Below, in pieces: positions 6,765 to 12,431 of a stretch of 12,738 bases of DNA. A program made the position numbers and the translations under genes. How positions within the stretch are numbered: position 1 is the stretch's first letter; each line of letters starts with the position of its first letter. The DNA is taken from the NCBI GenBank assembly GCA_964366065.1, contig CAYISF010000014.1, positions 1 through 12,738 of the forward strand. The letters are read 5' to 3'. This DNA is from JBAZYZ01 sp964366065. Lineage in GTDB: Bacteria > Patescibacteriota > Minisyncoccia > Phycocordibacterales > VMEP01. Under the pieces are notes generated by a model. It saw nothing but the letters and a program-made list of their open reading frames with translations, ran no database searches and was not told where the DNA came from.

Positions 6765-7883
6765 ATGCTTCCCTTTAGGACAATAAAAGAACTGAAAAAC
6801 CTAAAAGGAAAGCGGGTATTGCTCCGCCTTGATTTAAATGAACCCGTTATTAACGGCGTGGTGGGGAATGATTTCCGCATCCGGCGCTCCATGCCGACGA
6901 TAGAATTTTTAAAAAAGCGCGGAGCGAGAATTATCATCATTGCCCACGCCGACGAGAAAACCCCGTCGTTAAAGCCGATTGCCCGTCATATGAATAGGTT
7001 TGTCCGCGTCGGCTTTGTTCCGAAAGTGACGGGACCGATGGTGCGCGACTCCGTAGGCCGATTGCCCGAAGGCGGTATTTTAATGCTTGAGAACTTGAGA
7101 AGTTCTCCCGGCGAGGAGAAAAATTCGTCAGCTTTCGCCGGAGAATTAGCTTCGCTTGGCGATATCTATATTAATGAAGCGTTTTCCGCATCACACCGAG
7201 TGCACGCTTCCATCATGCGTTTGCCGAGAATGCTTCCAAGCTACGCCGGCATCCTTTTTGCCCTAGAATACGAGAATCTGACTCGCGCGCGGAAACCAAA
7301 GAGGCCGTTTTTCTTTATCTTGGGCGGAGAAAAGTTTGAAACAAAACTCCCTCTGGTTAAGCGCTTTTTATTTCTTGCCGAGTCCATTTTTATCGGAGGG
7401 GGGCCCGCGAATTCATTTTTTAAACTTAAGGGTTATGAGACAGGCAAATCGGTTGTGGGTAAGTCCATTCCGGGACTTAAATCTCTTTTGAAAAACAAAA
7501 AAATTATTCTGCCGCTCGATGCACGATTGCTTTCCGGGGAAATTACATTGCCCGACGGGCTTTCCCGCAGCGATAAGATAGTTGACATAGGTCCGGAGAC
7601 GCTCCTCAGGGTAAAAAGCCACATCGCCGGAGCGAAAGCCATTCTTTTTAACGGACCAGTCGGCATTTACGATGAAGGATTTTCGTGGGGGACGGAAGAG
7701 ATTCTGAAATTATTGGCGCGGGCTAGCGCCAAAACGATTGTCGGCGGCGGCGATACCCTCGCAGTGGTTACAAAATTGAAACTGGAAAATAAATTCACTT
7801 TTACTTCCACCGGCGGCGGTGCCATGCTTGAATTTTTGGCCAGAGGAACTTTGCCGGGCATTGAAGCGCTCAAACGAAGATGA
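6765..7883 (+). CDS. pgk: Phosphoglycerate kinase, divergent
   Basis: This 372-residue cytoplasmic enzyme transfers the acyl phosphate of 1,3-bisphosphoglycerate to ADP. Recognisable motifs: RLDLNEP (21-27; D23, N25), FRIRRSMPTI (37-46; R38), LENLRSSPGEE (108-118; R112), NEAFSASHRVHAS (137-149; H144, R145), ILGGEKFETK (185-194; K190, K194), FIGGGPANSF (209-218), FNGPVG (295-300), VGGGDT (326-331) and STGGGAMLEFL (348-358). It is shorter than typical PGK (about 390-420). The usual SHLGRP motif is replaced by AHADEK (60-65): the His is kept, but the substrate-binding Arg position holds Glu64. All other substrate arginines are present, so activity is likely but untested. The start is the first ATG and gives a normal N-terminus. 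A terminator hairpin follows at 7912. Confidence 0.95.
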   Translation: MLPFRTIKELKNLKGKRVLLRLDLNEPVINGVVGNDFRIRRSMPTIEFLKKRGARIIIIAHADEKTPSLKPIARHMNRFVRVGFVPKVTGPMVRDSVGRLPEGGILMLENLRSSPGEEKNSSAFAGELASLGDIYINEAFSASHRVHASIMRLPRMLPSYAGILFALEYENLTRARKPKRPFFFILGGEKFETKLPLVKRFLFLAESIFIGGGPANSFFKLKGYETGKSVVGKSIPGLKSLLKNKKIILPLDARLLSGEITLPDGLSRSDKIVDIGPETLLRVKSHIAGAKAILFNGPVGIYDEGFSWGTEEILKLLARASAKTIVGGGDTLAVVTKLKLENKFTFTSTGGGAMLEFLARGTLPGIEALKRR

Positions 7884-7911
7884 AAAATTTTCCGATAAGG
7901 TAAACAAAAAA

Positions 7912-7933
7912 GCGGCCGGGAGGCCGCCCTTTT
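7912..7933 (+). terminator. Bidirectional intrinsic terminator between pgk and the L,D-transpeptidase gene
   Basis: A GC-rich stem gcggcc/ggccgc (7912-7917/7922-7927) with a ggga loop is followed on the plus strand by ccttttat. Read on the minus strand, the same stem is followed by ttttttgttt (7911 down to about 7902), an even better U-tract. It lies 28 nt after the pgk stop and just past the stop of the minus-strand transpeptidase, so it serves both convergent genes. Confidence 0.85.
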
Positions 7934-7936
7934 ATA

Positions 7937-8437
7937 TTAGTTCTCTGAGAAAATAACGGTTACTTTTTTCTTTTCTCCGATTAGATTAATCAGACTGAGG
8001 ATATCGTGGTTGCGCAACCGTATACAGCCGCGCGAGATCCTTTGGCCGATGGATTTTTCGTCATTCGTGCCGTGAATGCGGATAGTTGAGATGATGCGCG
8101 GGTCGTCAAACCGAATCCGTATCTTGCCTGCGCCCATGGCGTTTCGAGGGTCGCCTGATGAGAGAATTTTGGGTAACTCCTGACCAAACTTTTTCTTGTA
8201 CGCCTCGCGGGTTAGTTCAGTTGGTGCCCAAGATGGTTTCCGCTCCGCGGACTCAATCGTTCCAGTGAAGGGAAGTTTCTGTTTCACTTGAGGCAAAGCG
8301 ACCGGGAATTCATATTTAATCCCGACGCTTGTTTCGTAGATGAGTCTAGCTTCCCCATAAATTACCCTAATAACGCTATCGTCAGGTATTGCTATCTGAT
8401 ACCAAAGAGCAAGTAAAAAAAACAGTGAAATCCTCAC
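7937..8437 (-). CDS. L,D-transpeptidase (YkuD domain), exported
   Basis: This 166-residue protein has a short N-terminal hydrophobic signal (RISLFFLLALWYQIA, residues 2-16) and a YkuD catalytic domain. The active-site pattern is IHGTN (His122) followed 16 residues later by SRGCIRL (nucleophile Cys138). The family forms 3-3 peptidoglycan crosslinks or attaches proteins to peptidoglycan, acting outside the membrane. It lacks LysM or other wall-binding domains and is compact. The start is GTG (8437-8435), preceded at 3 nt by a perfect aaggaggt (8448-8441 on the minus strand); this is the strongest ribosome site in the window and decides the start. A TTGCCA-16-TAAAAT promoter sits upstream. The bidirectional terminator lies just past the stop. 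SRGC in place of the common SHGC is a known type of variation in the family. Confidence 0.92.
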   Translation of the reverse strand: MRISLFFLLALWYQIAIPDDSVIRVIYGEARLIYETSVGIKYEFPVALPQVKQKLPFTGTIESAERKPSWAPTELTREAYKKKFGQELPKILSSGDPRNAMGAGKIRIRFDDPRIISTIRIHGTNDEKSIGQRISRGCIRLRNHDILSLINLIGEKKKVTVIFSEN

Positions 8438-8440
8438 AAC

Positions 8441-8448
8441 ACCTCCTT
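8441..8448 (-). promoter_or_regulatory. Strong Shine-Dalgarno for the GTG-started L,D-transpeptidase
   Basis: aaggaggt on the minus strand, 3 nt before GTG. It is a perfect anti-16S match and fixes the non-ATG start. It stands out because almost all plus-strand genes here lack such a site. Confidence 0.8.
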
Positions 8449-8484
8449 CTATGATTGTTGATTTCGCTCTAAACAGCCATGACC

Positions 8485-8512
8485 ATTTTACCTATCCCCT
8501 CGCTTTTGGCAA
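8485..8512 (-). promoter_or_regulatory. Candidate sigma-70-type promoter for the L,D-transpeptidase gene
   Basis: On the minus strand TTGCCA (8512-8507) and TAAAAT (8490-8485) are separated by 16 bp. Transcription would start near 8478, giving a leader of about 40 nt with the strong ribosome site. The box lies between the HIT stop and the transpeptidase start, so this gene need not depend on read-through from the HIT gene. Confidence 0.55.
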
Positions 8513-8518
8513 TTGTTA

Positions 8519-8929
8519 CTAAAGAGAAGTTTTTATTTTCTCCGCCACTTCTTTCGCCTCACCATCTTTGTACCCGCGCTTGCCTTTCCAGTGCGTGAAG
8601 CCGTCGCCGCTGTAGCGCGGGACGATGTGGGTGTGGGCGTGGAAAACGAGCTGGCCGGCGGCGCGGCCGTTGTTGGAAGTAATATTAACTCCATCGGCGG
8701 TCAAACCCTTTTTAATGGCCATCGCCAGGCGCTTGGCGTTAACGGAAAGCTTTGCCAAAAGCTCATCGGGCAGGTCAAAAATATTTTCATAATGTTCTTT
8801 AGAGAGGAGCAGGGTGTGGCCGATATTGACCGGATTGATATCCAGCATGGCAACCGAGAATTCATCCTCATAAAAAATCTCGGCTGGGATTTCTTTTCTT
8901 GCTATTTTGCAGAAAATGCAGCTTTCCAT
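8519..8929 (-). CDS. HIT-family (Hint-like) nucleotide hydrolase
   Basis: This 136-residue protein is a histidine-triad hydrolase, a family that cleaves nucleoside phosphoramidates and related adenylated compounds in the cytoplasm. The signature VFHAHTHIVPRY covers residues 95-106, with the triad H97, H99 and H101. CIFCKI at 4-9 and His46 in KEHYEN form the likely structural zinc site seen in many bacterial members. LDINPVNIGHTLLL (29-42) is the conserved central strand-turn region. Its length is normal for Hint proteins. The exact substrate cannot be read from sequence, so no symbol is given. It is divergent from recJ; its ATG is 6 nt downstream of a TATACT box, suggesting a leaderless mRNA. 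The opposite-strand frame over this gene (8513-8944) has no family features. Confidence 0.95.
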   Translation of the reverse strand: MESCIFCKIARKEIPAEIFYEDEFSVAMLDINPVNIGHTLLLSKEHYENIFDLPDELLAKLSVNAKRLAMAIKKGLTADGVNITSNNGRAAGQLVFHAHTHIVPRYSGDGFTHWKGKRGYKDGEAKEVAEKIKTSL

Positions 8930-8935
8930 ATGGGT

Positions 8936-8941
8936 AGTATA
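8936..8941 (-). promoter_or_regulatory. Candidate -10 box of the HIT gene, 6 nt before the ATG
   Basis: TATACT on the minus strand (8941-8936) is followed by acccat and then ATG (8929). Standard spacing from -10 to +1 places transcription start on or next to the A of the start codon, so the mRNA would be leaderless. No good -35 is seen. The same hexamer and spacing occur divergently for recJ. Confidence 0.5.
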
Positions 8942-8995
8942 TAGGATTTAGAATATAGAATATAGGAAAAAGGGAAAATCCAAAAATTTCTCGCA

Positions 8996-9004
8996 TGTTA
9001 TACT
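8996..9004 (+). promoter_or_regulatory. Candidate extended -10 promoter of recJ, 6 nt before the ATG
   Basis: tgt tatact (TGN at 8996-8998, TATACT at 8999-9004) is followed by ttcgga and ATG at 9011. This extended -10 would start transcription at about the ATG itself, and there is no Shine-Dalgarno, so a leaderless message is likely. It mirrors the HIT box 55 bp away. Confidence 0.55.
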
Positions 9005-9010
9005 TTCGGA

Positions 9011-10750
9011 ATGTCACCGCATAAGATGGCCGAACCAATATCGCTCCATGTTGCCGATGAGCTGAAACAATATGACGATTTTACCCGGATGCTTCTCGCG
9101 AACCGCGGAATTAAGACGAGCGAAGAAGCGGAAAAATTTCTGAATCCCGATTACAAGCGCGATATTCACGACCCGTTCCTCATTTTAAATATGGGACGGG
9201 CAGTGGAGCGCATCACTGCCGCAATTGAGGCAGAAGAAAAAATCGTTGTTTACGGCGACTATGACTGCGACGGCATTCCCGGTTCGGTGGTGCTCCACGA
9301 TTTTTTCAAAAAAATCGGCTACAAAAATTTTTCAAATTATATTCCCCACAGGCATAAGGAAGGGTATGGTTTGAACAATGGGGCGATTGAGTCATTTTCC
9401 AAAGGCGGCGTGACGCTCCTCATTACCGTTGATCTCGCTATTACAAATGTGGATGAGATTGCGTATGCGCAATCACTTGGCATCGATGTCATCATAACCG
9501 ACCATCACTTGCCCATCCGGGCGATAAATGGACATAGCGGGCTGGAAGAAATACTTCCTCCGGCCTATGTGATTATTAATTCCAAACAAACAGGCGATAC
9601 TTATCCCGACAAAATGCTATGCGGAGCCGGAGTGGCCTTTAAATTAGTGCAGGCGCTCCTTAAAACAAAGGGCAAGGAATGGGGTGTGCCGGAAGGTTGG
9701 GAGAAGTGGCTCCTTGATATGGCCGGCCTTTCCACAATCGCCGACATGGTGCCCTTGGTGAATGAAAATCGTACCATTGCCCACTTCGGTCTTAAAGTGC
9801 TCCGTAAAAGTCCGCGGCCGGGACTGCAAAAATTGCTCCGTAAAATGCGCGTGGACCAGCGTAACATTACTGAAGACGATGTGGCATTTATGATAGCTCC
9901 CAGGATAAACGCCGCCTCAAGAATGGACATACCGCTTGAGGCGTTCCGGCTTCTTTCCACAGATAATGAAGTTCTAGCCGATGAACTTTCCGACCACCTT
10001 CATAAATTAAATGACAACCGTAAGGAGATGGTGATTTCTATGGCGGCGGAAATAAAACGGAAGATGAAGAATCGCGAAATTAAAGACGTTATTGTTATCG
10101 GCAATCCGGGTTGGCGTCCCGGCCTTTTGGGAATTCTCGCCGGCAATTTGGTTGAAGAATACGGCCGGCCGGTGTTTGTGTGGGGGAAGGAAGGAGGGGA
10201 GTATTTGAAGGGTTCTTGCCGTTCCGACGGAACGGTGAATATGGTTGAGCTGATGACGGCCGTGTCGGAGGATTTTTTTCTGGATGTCGGAGGTCACGAA
10301 TTCTCCGGCGGGTTCTCTATCTCCTACGAGAAAATCCATTTTTTGGAAGAAGAGCTTTTGAAAGCTCATAAAAAAGTAAAAAAAGCGACAGCGCTGCCAA
10401 CGGGGGAAATGATAGATTGCTCGCTTTCTCTGGACGATGTCACTTACAAAAATTATCGCGCCATTGAAAAACTATCGCCGTTTGGAGTGGGCAATCCGAA
10501 ACCTACATTTCTTTTTTCGGGAGTGGAGATTGCTGAAATGAAAAAATTCGGCAAAGAAAAAAATCACCTGGAACTGATGTTCAAAAACTCTCACGGAGAG
10601 AAAATCCCCGCCATCGGATTTTTTATGGGCCCGAAAGATTACAAAATGTCCATTGAGCCCGATGCGGTGATTAATCTTATCGCCACGATTGAACTTTCCA
10701 TATTCAAACGCACGCCGGAATTGCGTCTCCGTATTGTTGACATAATTTAG
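9011..10750 (+). CDS. recJ: Single-stranded-DNA exonuclease RecJ
   Basis: This 579-residue protein matches the RecJ DHH-DHHA1 exonuclease, a 5'-3' single-strand nuclease of recombination and mismatch repair in the cytoplasm. Motif I reads YGDYDCDG (81-88; usual YGDYDVDG), with VDLAITN at 140-146, the namesake DHH at 164-166 (ITDHHLP) and LSTIADMVPL at 240-249. In the DHHA1 half, MIAPRINAASRM (294-305; usual APRLNAAGR) and GGHEFSGG (427-434) are present. An OB-like C-terminal region follows from about 462. The length is normal (about 570). All metal-binding aspartates and histidines I can check are present. The first ATG is chosen because the TATACT box lies 6 nt upstream; a second ATG at 9026 is in frame. 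There is no terminator after the stop. It may serve repair or processing of DNA taken up through ComEC. Confidence 0.95.
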   Translation: MSPHKMAEPISLHVADELKQYDDFTRMLLANRGIKTSEEAEKFLNPDYKRDIHDPFLILNMGRAVERITAAIEAEEKIVVYGDYDCDGIPGSVVLHDFFKKIGYKNFSNYIPHRHKEGYGLNNGAIESFSKGGVTLLITVDLAITNVDEIAYAQSLGIDVIITDHHLPIRAINGHSGLEEILPPAYVIINSKQTGDTYPDKMLCGAGVAFKLVQALLKTKGKEWGVPEGWEKWLLDMAGLSTIADMVPLVNENRTIAHFGLKVLRKSPRPGLQKLLRKMRVDQRNITEDDVAFMIAPRINAASRMDIPLEAFRLLSTDNEVLADELSDHLHKLNDNRKEMVISMAAEIKRKMKNREIKDVIVIGNPGWRPGLLGILAGNLVEEYGRPVFVWGKEGGEYLKGSCRSDGTVNMVELMTAVSEDFFLDVGGHEFSGGFSISYEKIHFLEEELLKAHKKVKKATALPTGEMIDCSLSLDDVTYKNYRAIEKLSPFGVGNPKPTFLFSGVEIAEMKKFGKEKNHLELMFKNSHGEKIPAIGFFMGPKDYKMSIEPDAVINLIATIELSIFKRTPELRLRIVDII

Positions 10751-10753
10751 CGT

Positions 10754-10759
10754 TAAAAT
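10754..10759 (+). promoter_or_regulatory. Candidate -10 box 6 nt before a micro-ORF
   Basis: TAAAAT lies just after the recJ stop and is followed by agtttt and ATG at 10766. The 6-nt spacing is the same as at recJ and the HIT gene. There is no clear -35. It could drive a transcript through the micro-ORF into rnhA. Confidence 0.35.
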
Positions 10760-10765
10760 AGTTTT

Positions 10766-10819
10766 ATGAAAAAAGACCCCATAAGAAATTTGCATATGGA
10801 TTTATTAAGTAAGTTTTAG
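10766..10819 (+). CDS. Micro-ORF of 17 residues between recJ and rnhA
   Basis: ATG at 10766 opens a frame MKKDPIRNLHMDLLSKF ending in TAG (10817-10819). It lies 33 nt before rnhA and 6 nt after a TAAAAT box, which is the only reason to list it: in this window that spacing marks real starts. It could be a leader peptide, the remnant of a lost gene's N-terminus, or chance. No homology is recognised and no Shine-Dalgarno is present. Confidence 0.25.
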   Translation: MKKDPIRNLHMDLLSKF

Positions 10820-10852
10820 TCCAATAATATTTTTGTTATTTATCGAAAAATT

Positions 10853-11605
10853 ATGTCTAAACAAATTTCTAACGGGGCAAGAATAATAATTTTCGCCGAC
10901 GGCAGCTCCATAGGAAATCCCGGTCCCGGCGGGTGGGCCGCCGTATTAGTTTTTTTCAAAAACCAAAATGGCGGCCAAGGGGAGGTTGTGGAATTGGGCG
11001 GGGGAGAGAAACACACAACTAACAACAAGATGGAATTGACCGCTACTATTGAAGCGTTGAGTTTTGTCTATAGACTAAAGACTAAAAACCATAGACTAGT
11101 TATTCATACTGATTCAAGATATGTCATAAACGGCATTACCAAGTGGATTCACAGGTGGGAGAAAAATAAATGGAAGGGGGTAAATAAAAAAGAAATCTTA
11201 AACCAAGGCCTGTGGAAAAAACTTTCAAAGCTGGCTAAAGGGAAAAAAATTGAGTGGAAACACGTGCGCGGGCATGTCGGTATAGCCGGCAACGAACGCG
11301 CCGACTTCCTCGCGACCATGTGCGCCAAAGAGCAAAAGTGGAAGAAAGGAACTTTCTGGGACGGGCCTATTTCCAAATATCCGTTTAATGTGCTGGACAT
11401 TTCCGCGGGAAGAGAACGCGTTTCGGCCAAGAAGAGATTATCGGGAATGGCCCATTCTTACCTCTCTCTGGTTAACGGAATTTTGGTTAAACACAAAACT
11501 TGGCCCGAATGCGAAAAAAGAGTTAAAGGTGTCTCTGGCGCGAAATTCAAGAAAGCACTGTCGGCGGAGAACGAAAAAGAAATTATAAAAAGTTGGGGTC
11601 TTTAA
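10853..11605 (+). CDS. rnhA: Ribonuclease HI with C-terminal hybrid-binding/viroplasmin-like domain
   Basis: This 250-residue protein cleaves the RNA strand of RNA-DNA hybrids. The RNase HI core spans about 10-157 with catalytic residues in family context: FADGSS (D16), NNKMELTA (E61), HTDSRYV (D87), RGHVGIAGNERAD (H141, D151). It carries the basic protrusion (WIHRWEKNKWKG, 98-109). About 90 extra residues follow. Residues 202-248 (HSYLSLVNGILVKHKTWPEC and onward, with VSGAKFKKAL) match the pattern of the RNase H1 hybrid-binding domain (caulimovirus viroplasmin fold), including the Trp-x-Glu-Cys turn and the FKK. In eukaryotic RNase H1 this domain is N-terminal. A loop (residues 73-82) is coded by an agacta repeat and adds about 4 residues compared with E. 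coli RNase HI. The ATG is 33 nt after the micro-ORF; no Shine-Dalgarno is visible. Confidence 0.93.
   Translation: MSKQISNGARIIIFADGSSIGNPGPGGWAAVLVFFKNQNGGQGEVVELGGGEKHTTNNKMELTATIEALSFVYRLKTKNHRLVIHTDSRYVINGITKWIHRWEKNKWKGVNKKEILNQGLWKKLSKLAKGKKIEWKHVRGHVGIAGNERADFLATMCAKEQKWKKGTFWDGPISKYPFNVLDISAGRERVSAKKRLSGMAHSYLSLVNGILVKHKTWPECEKRVKGVSGAKFKKALSAENEKEIIKSWGL
11066..11098 (+). repeat. agacta repeat inside rnhA
   Basis: agacta occurs at 11072-11077, 11079-11084 and 11093-11098, and the first copy overlaps the 10-bp palindrome gtctatagac (11066-11075). The repeat codes the loop YRLKTKNHRL between the helix after E61 and the strand leading to D87, where the protein is about 4 residues longer than E. 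coli RNase HI. Confidence 0.6.
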
Positions 11606-11642
11606 TCTATTCTCAAATTCTTGAGAATATCAGAATAGATTA
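11603..11642 (+). repeat. Slipped (two-state) hairpin overlapping the rnhA stop codon
   Basis: taatctattct (11603-11613, containing the TAA stop) pairs perfectly with agaatagatta (11632-11642), an 11-bp stem. Alternatively tattctcaa (11608-11616) pairs with ttgagaata (11621-11629), a 9-bp stem with a 4-nt loop that can be joined by taatc/gatta outside. The two share bases because agaata is duplicated in the right arm. There is no strong U-tract after it, so it is not a classical terminator. Confidence 0.7.
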
Positions 11643-11659
11643 CAAAAAGAAGAATCCCG

Positions 11660-11701
11660 AGTCCTTATTCTAATGTTCTCAAGAACATTAGAATAAGGAC
11701 T
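11660..11701 (+). repeat. Perfect 19-bp hairpin with TCAA loop in the convergent spacer
   Basis: agtccttattctaatgttc (11660-11678) is exactly complementary to 11683-11701, with loop tcaa. It is a perfect, mostly A/T stem in the spacer between rnhA and the minus-strand gene. It has no U-tract on either side. It could aid termination or mRNA end protection, or be a relic of a small inverted-repeat element. It shares the core ttctcaa with the hairpin just upstream. Confidence 0.85.
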
Positions 11702-11710
11702 GTTGGAGAG

Positions 11711-11753
11711 AAAGACAAAAAAGAAGATCCCTCTTTGCTAGCAAGGAGGGATC
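11711..11753 (-). terminator. Intrinsic terminator of the 11752-12327 gene
   Basis: gatccctcttt/aaggagggatc (11726-11736/11743-11753, one G-U pair) encloses gctagc. On the minus strand it is followed by ttcttttttgtctttc (11725 downward), a good U-tract. The stem overlaps the stop codon TGA (11754-11752). On the plus strand it is followed by atgtttt, so it may also stop rnhA transcripts weakly. Confidence 0.8.
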
Positions 11754-12327
11754 ATGTTTTGAGCAATTTTTCTTTTTTGACGGCGATTATCTGCCAGTGC
11801 GGGTCAAATATTTTTTGTGGGCAAAGAAACTCCGCCCATATTTTGTCGTAACCGCTGGTCATCAAAATCCAACGATGGAATTTTTTATCCGTGAGATAGA
11901 GGCAAAGGTGAGCCACTGTCCCCATTAAAACCCCGCTAACTTTCGCTTCACGGAAAAAGCCCATTCCTTCGCTGAATCCGGCCGGATATGAAGGGAAGGT
12001 ATCGTGAGTTTCCAGCGCCGCGTATATTTCCCCGGAAGTCATTCCTCTTTCAAGCGTAGCAATCGCCATGGTGCGCGCATACGTTATAGTTTCGCCCGGA
12101 TTTTCTGGCAAGACCAAACCCTCGGTTAATTCCCGGAATTTTTCTCTCTTGTCTTCTATGTTAAATTCGGAAATTTTCTCCTCTTTTTTTATTCCTGAAT
12201 TCCCACCGAGTATCCGGCCAATGATTTTTGTTTTATCGGGTATTACTTGCATTCCGACTTGAAGCATATCTGAGAAAGGCGGCTTGCGAACAACCCTGAT
12301 GTTTTTTATCACATTGGTTATTTTCAA
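11752..12327 (-). CDS. Hypothetical protein, 191 aa, cytoplasmic
   Basis: I do not recognise this protein. It has no signal peptide and no convincing membrane helix; the most hydrophobic stretch is SGVLMGTVAHLCLYL (about 131-145). The N-terminal part (1-50) is basic and beta-like, the middle (50-66) is charged and helical (KEEKISEFNIEDKREKF), and the C-terminal part (about 75-185) looks mixed alpha/beta with GETITYARTMAIATLERG (78-95) and CPQKIFDPHWQII. There is no obvious catalytic motif. The start is TTG (12327-12325): aaggag lies 6 nt before it on the minus strand, no ATG or GTG fits better, and a TTTTCA-17-TAGGAT promoter lies upstream. A terminator follows. The complete set of expression signals argues that it is a genuine, independently transcribed gene. 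It is divergent from comEC, but a functional link cannot be read from the sequence. Confidence 0.8.
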   Translation of the reverse strand: MKITNVIKNIRVVRKPPFSDMLQVGMQVIPDKTKIIGRILGGNSGIKKEEKISEFNIEDKREKFRELTEGLVLPENPGETITYARTMAIATLERGMTSGEIYAALETHDTFPSYPAGFSEGMGFFREAKVSGVLMGTVAHLCLYLTDKKFHRWILMTSGYDKIWAEFLCPQKIFDPHWQIIAVKKEKLLKT

Positions 12328-12333
12328 AATAAT

Positions 12334-12339
12334 CTCCTT
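12334..12339 (-). promoter_or_regulatory. Shine-Dalgarno deciding the TTG start of the hypothetical gene
   Basis: aaggag on the minus strand, 6 nt before TTG at 12327. It is the only support needed for the rare TTG start. Together with the L,D-transpeptidase it forms the small group of genes in the window that use a strong ribosome site. Confidence 0.7.
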
Positions 12340-12360
12340 CTAGTTTTCAATACTGCCCGA

Positions 12361-12389
12361 ATCCTAGCACAATCATTCTGGGGTGAAAA
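12361..12389 (-). promoter_or_regulatory. Candidate promoter of the 11752-12327 gene
   Basis: On the minus strand TTTTCA (12389-12384), a 17-bp spacer and TAGGAT (12366-12361) form a -35/-10 pair, with TGC directly before the -10 (extended -10). It gives a short leader of about 25 nt with the ribosome site. The -35 is weak (4 of 6). Confidence 0.45.
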
Positions 12390-12417
12390 CTGTATCGCCC
12401 TTATGAATGAAACAGGG

Positions 12418-12423
12418 CATAAT
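12418..12423 (+). promoter_or_regulatory. Candidate -10 box of comEC, 8 nt before the ATG
   Basis: CATAAT is followed by agaaaaca and ATG at 12432. There is no -35 and no Shine-Dalgarno. The spacing would give a zero- to two-base leader, as at recJ and the HIT gene. Confidence 0.4.
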
Positions 12424-12431
12424 AGAAAACA

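Noticed and set aside
8513..8944. 143-aa open frame on the plus strand
   Set aside because: Antisense to the HIT gene, which carries the complete HAHTH signature; the antisense product has no family features.
11603..11701. CRISPR-like repeat array
   Set aside because: The two hairpins differ in sequence and length and there are no spaced identical repeats.
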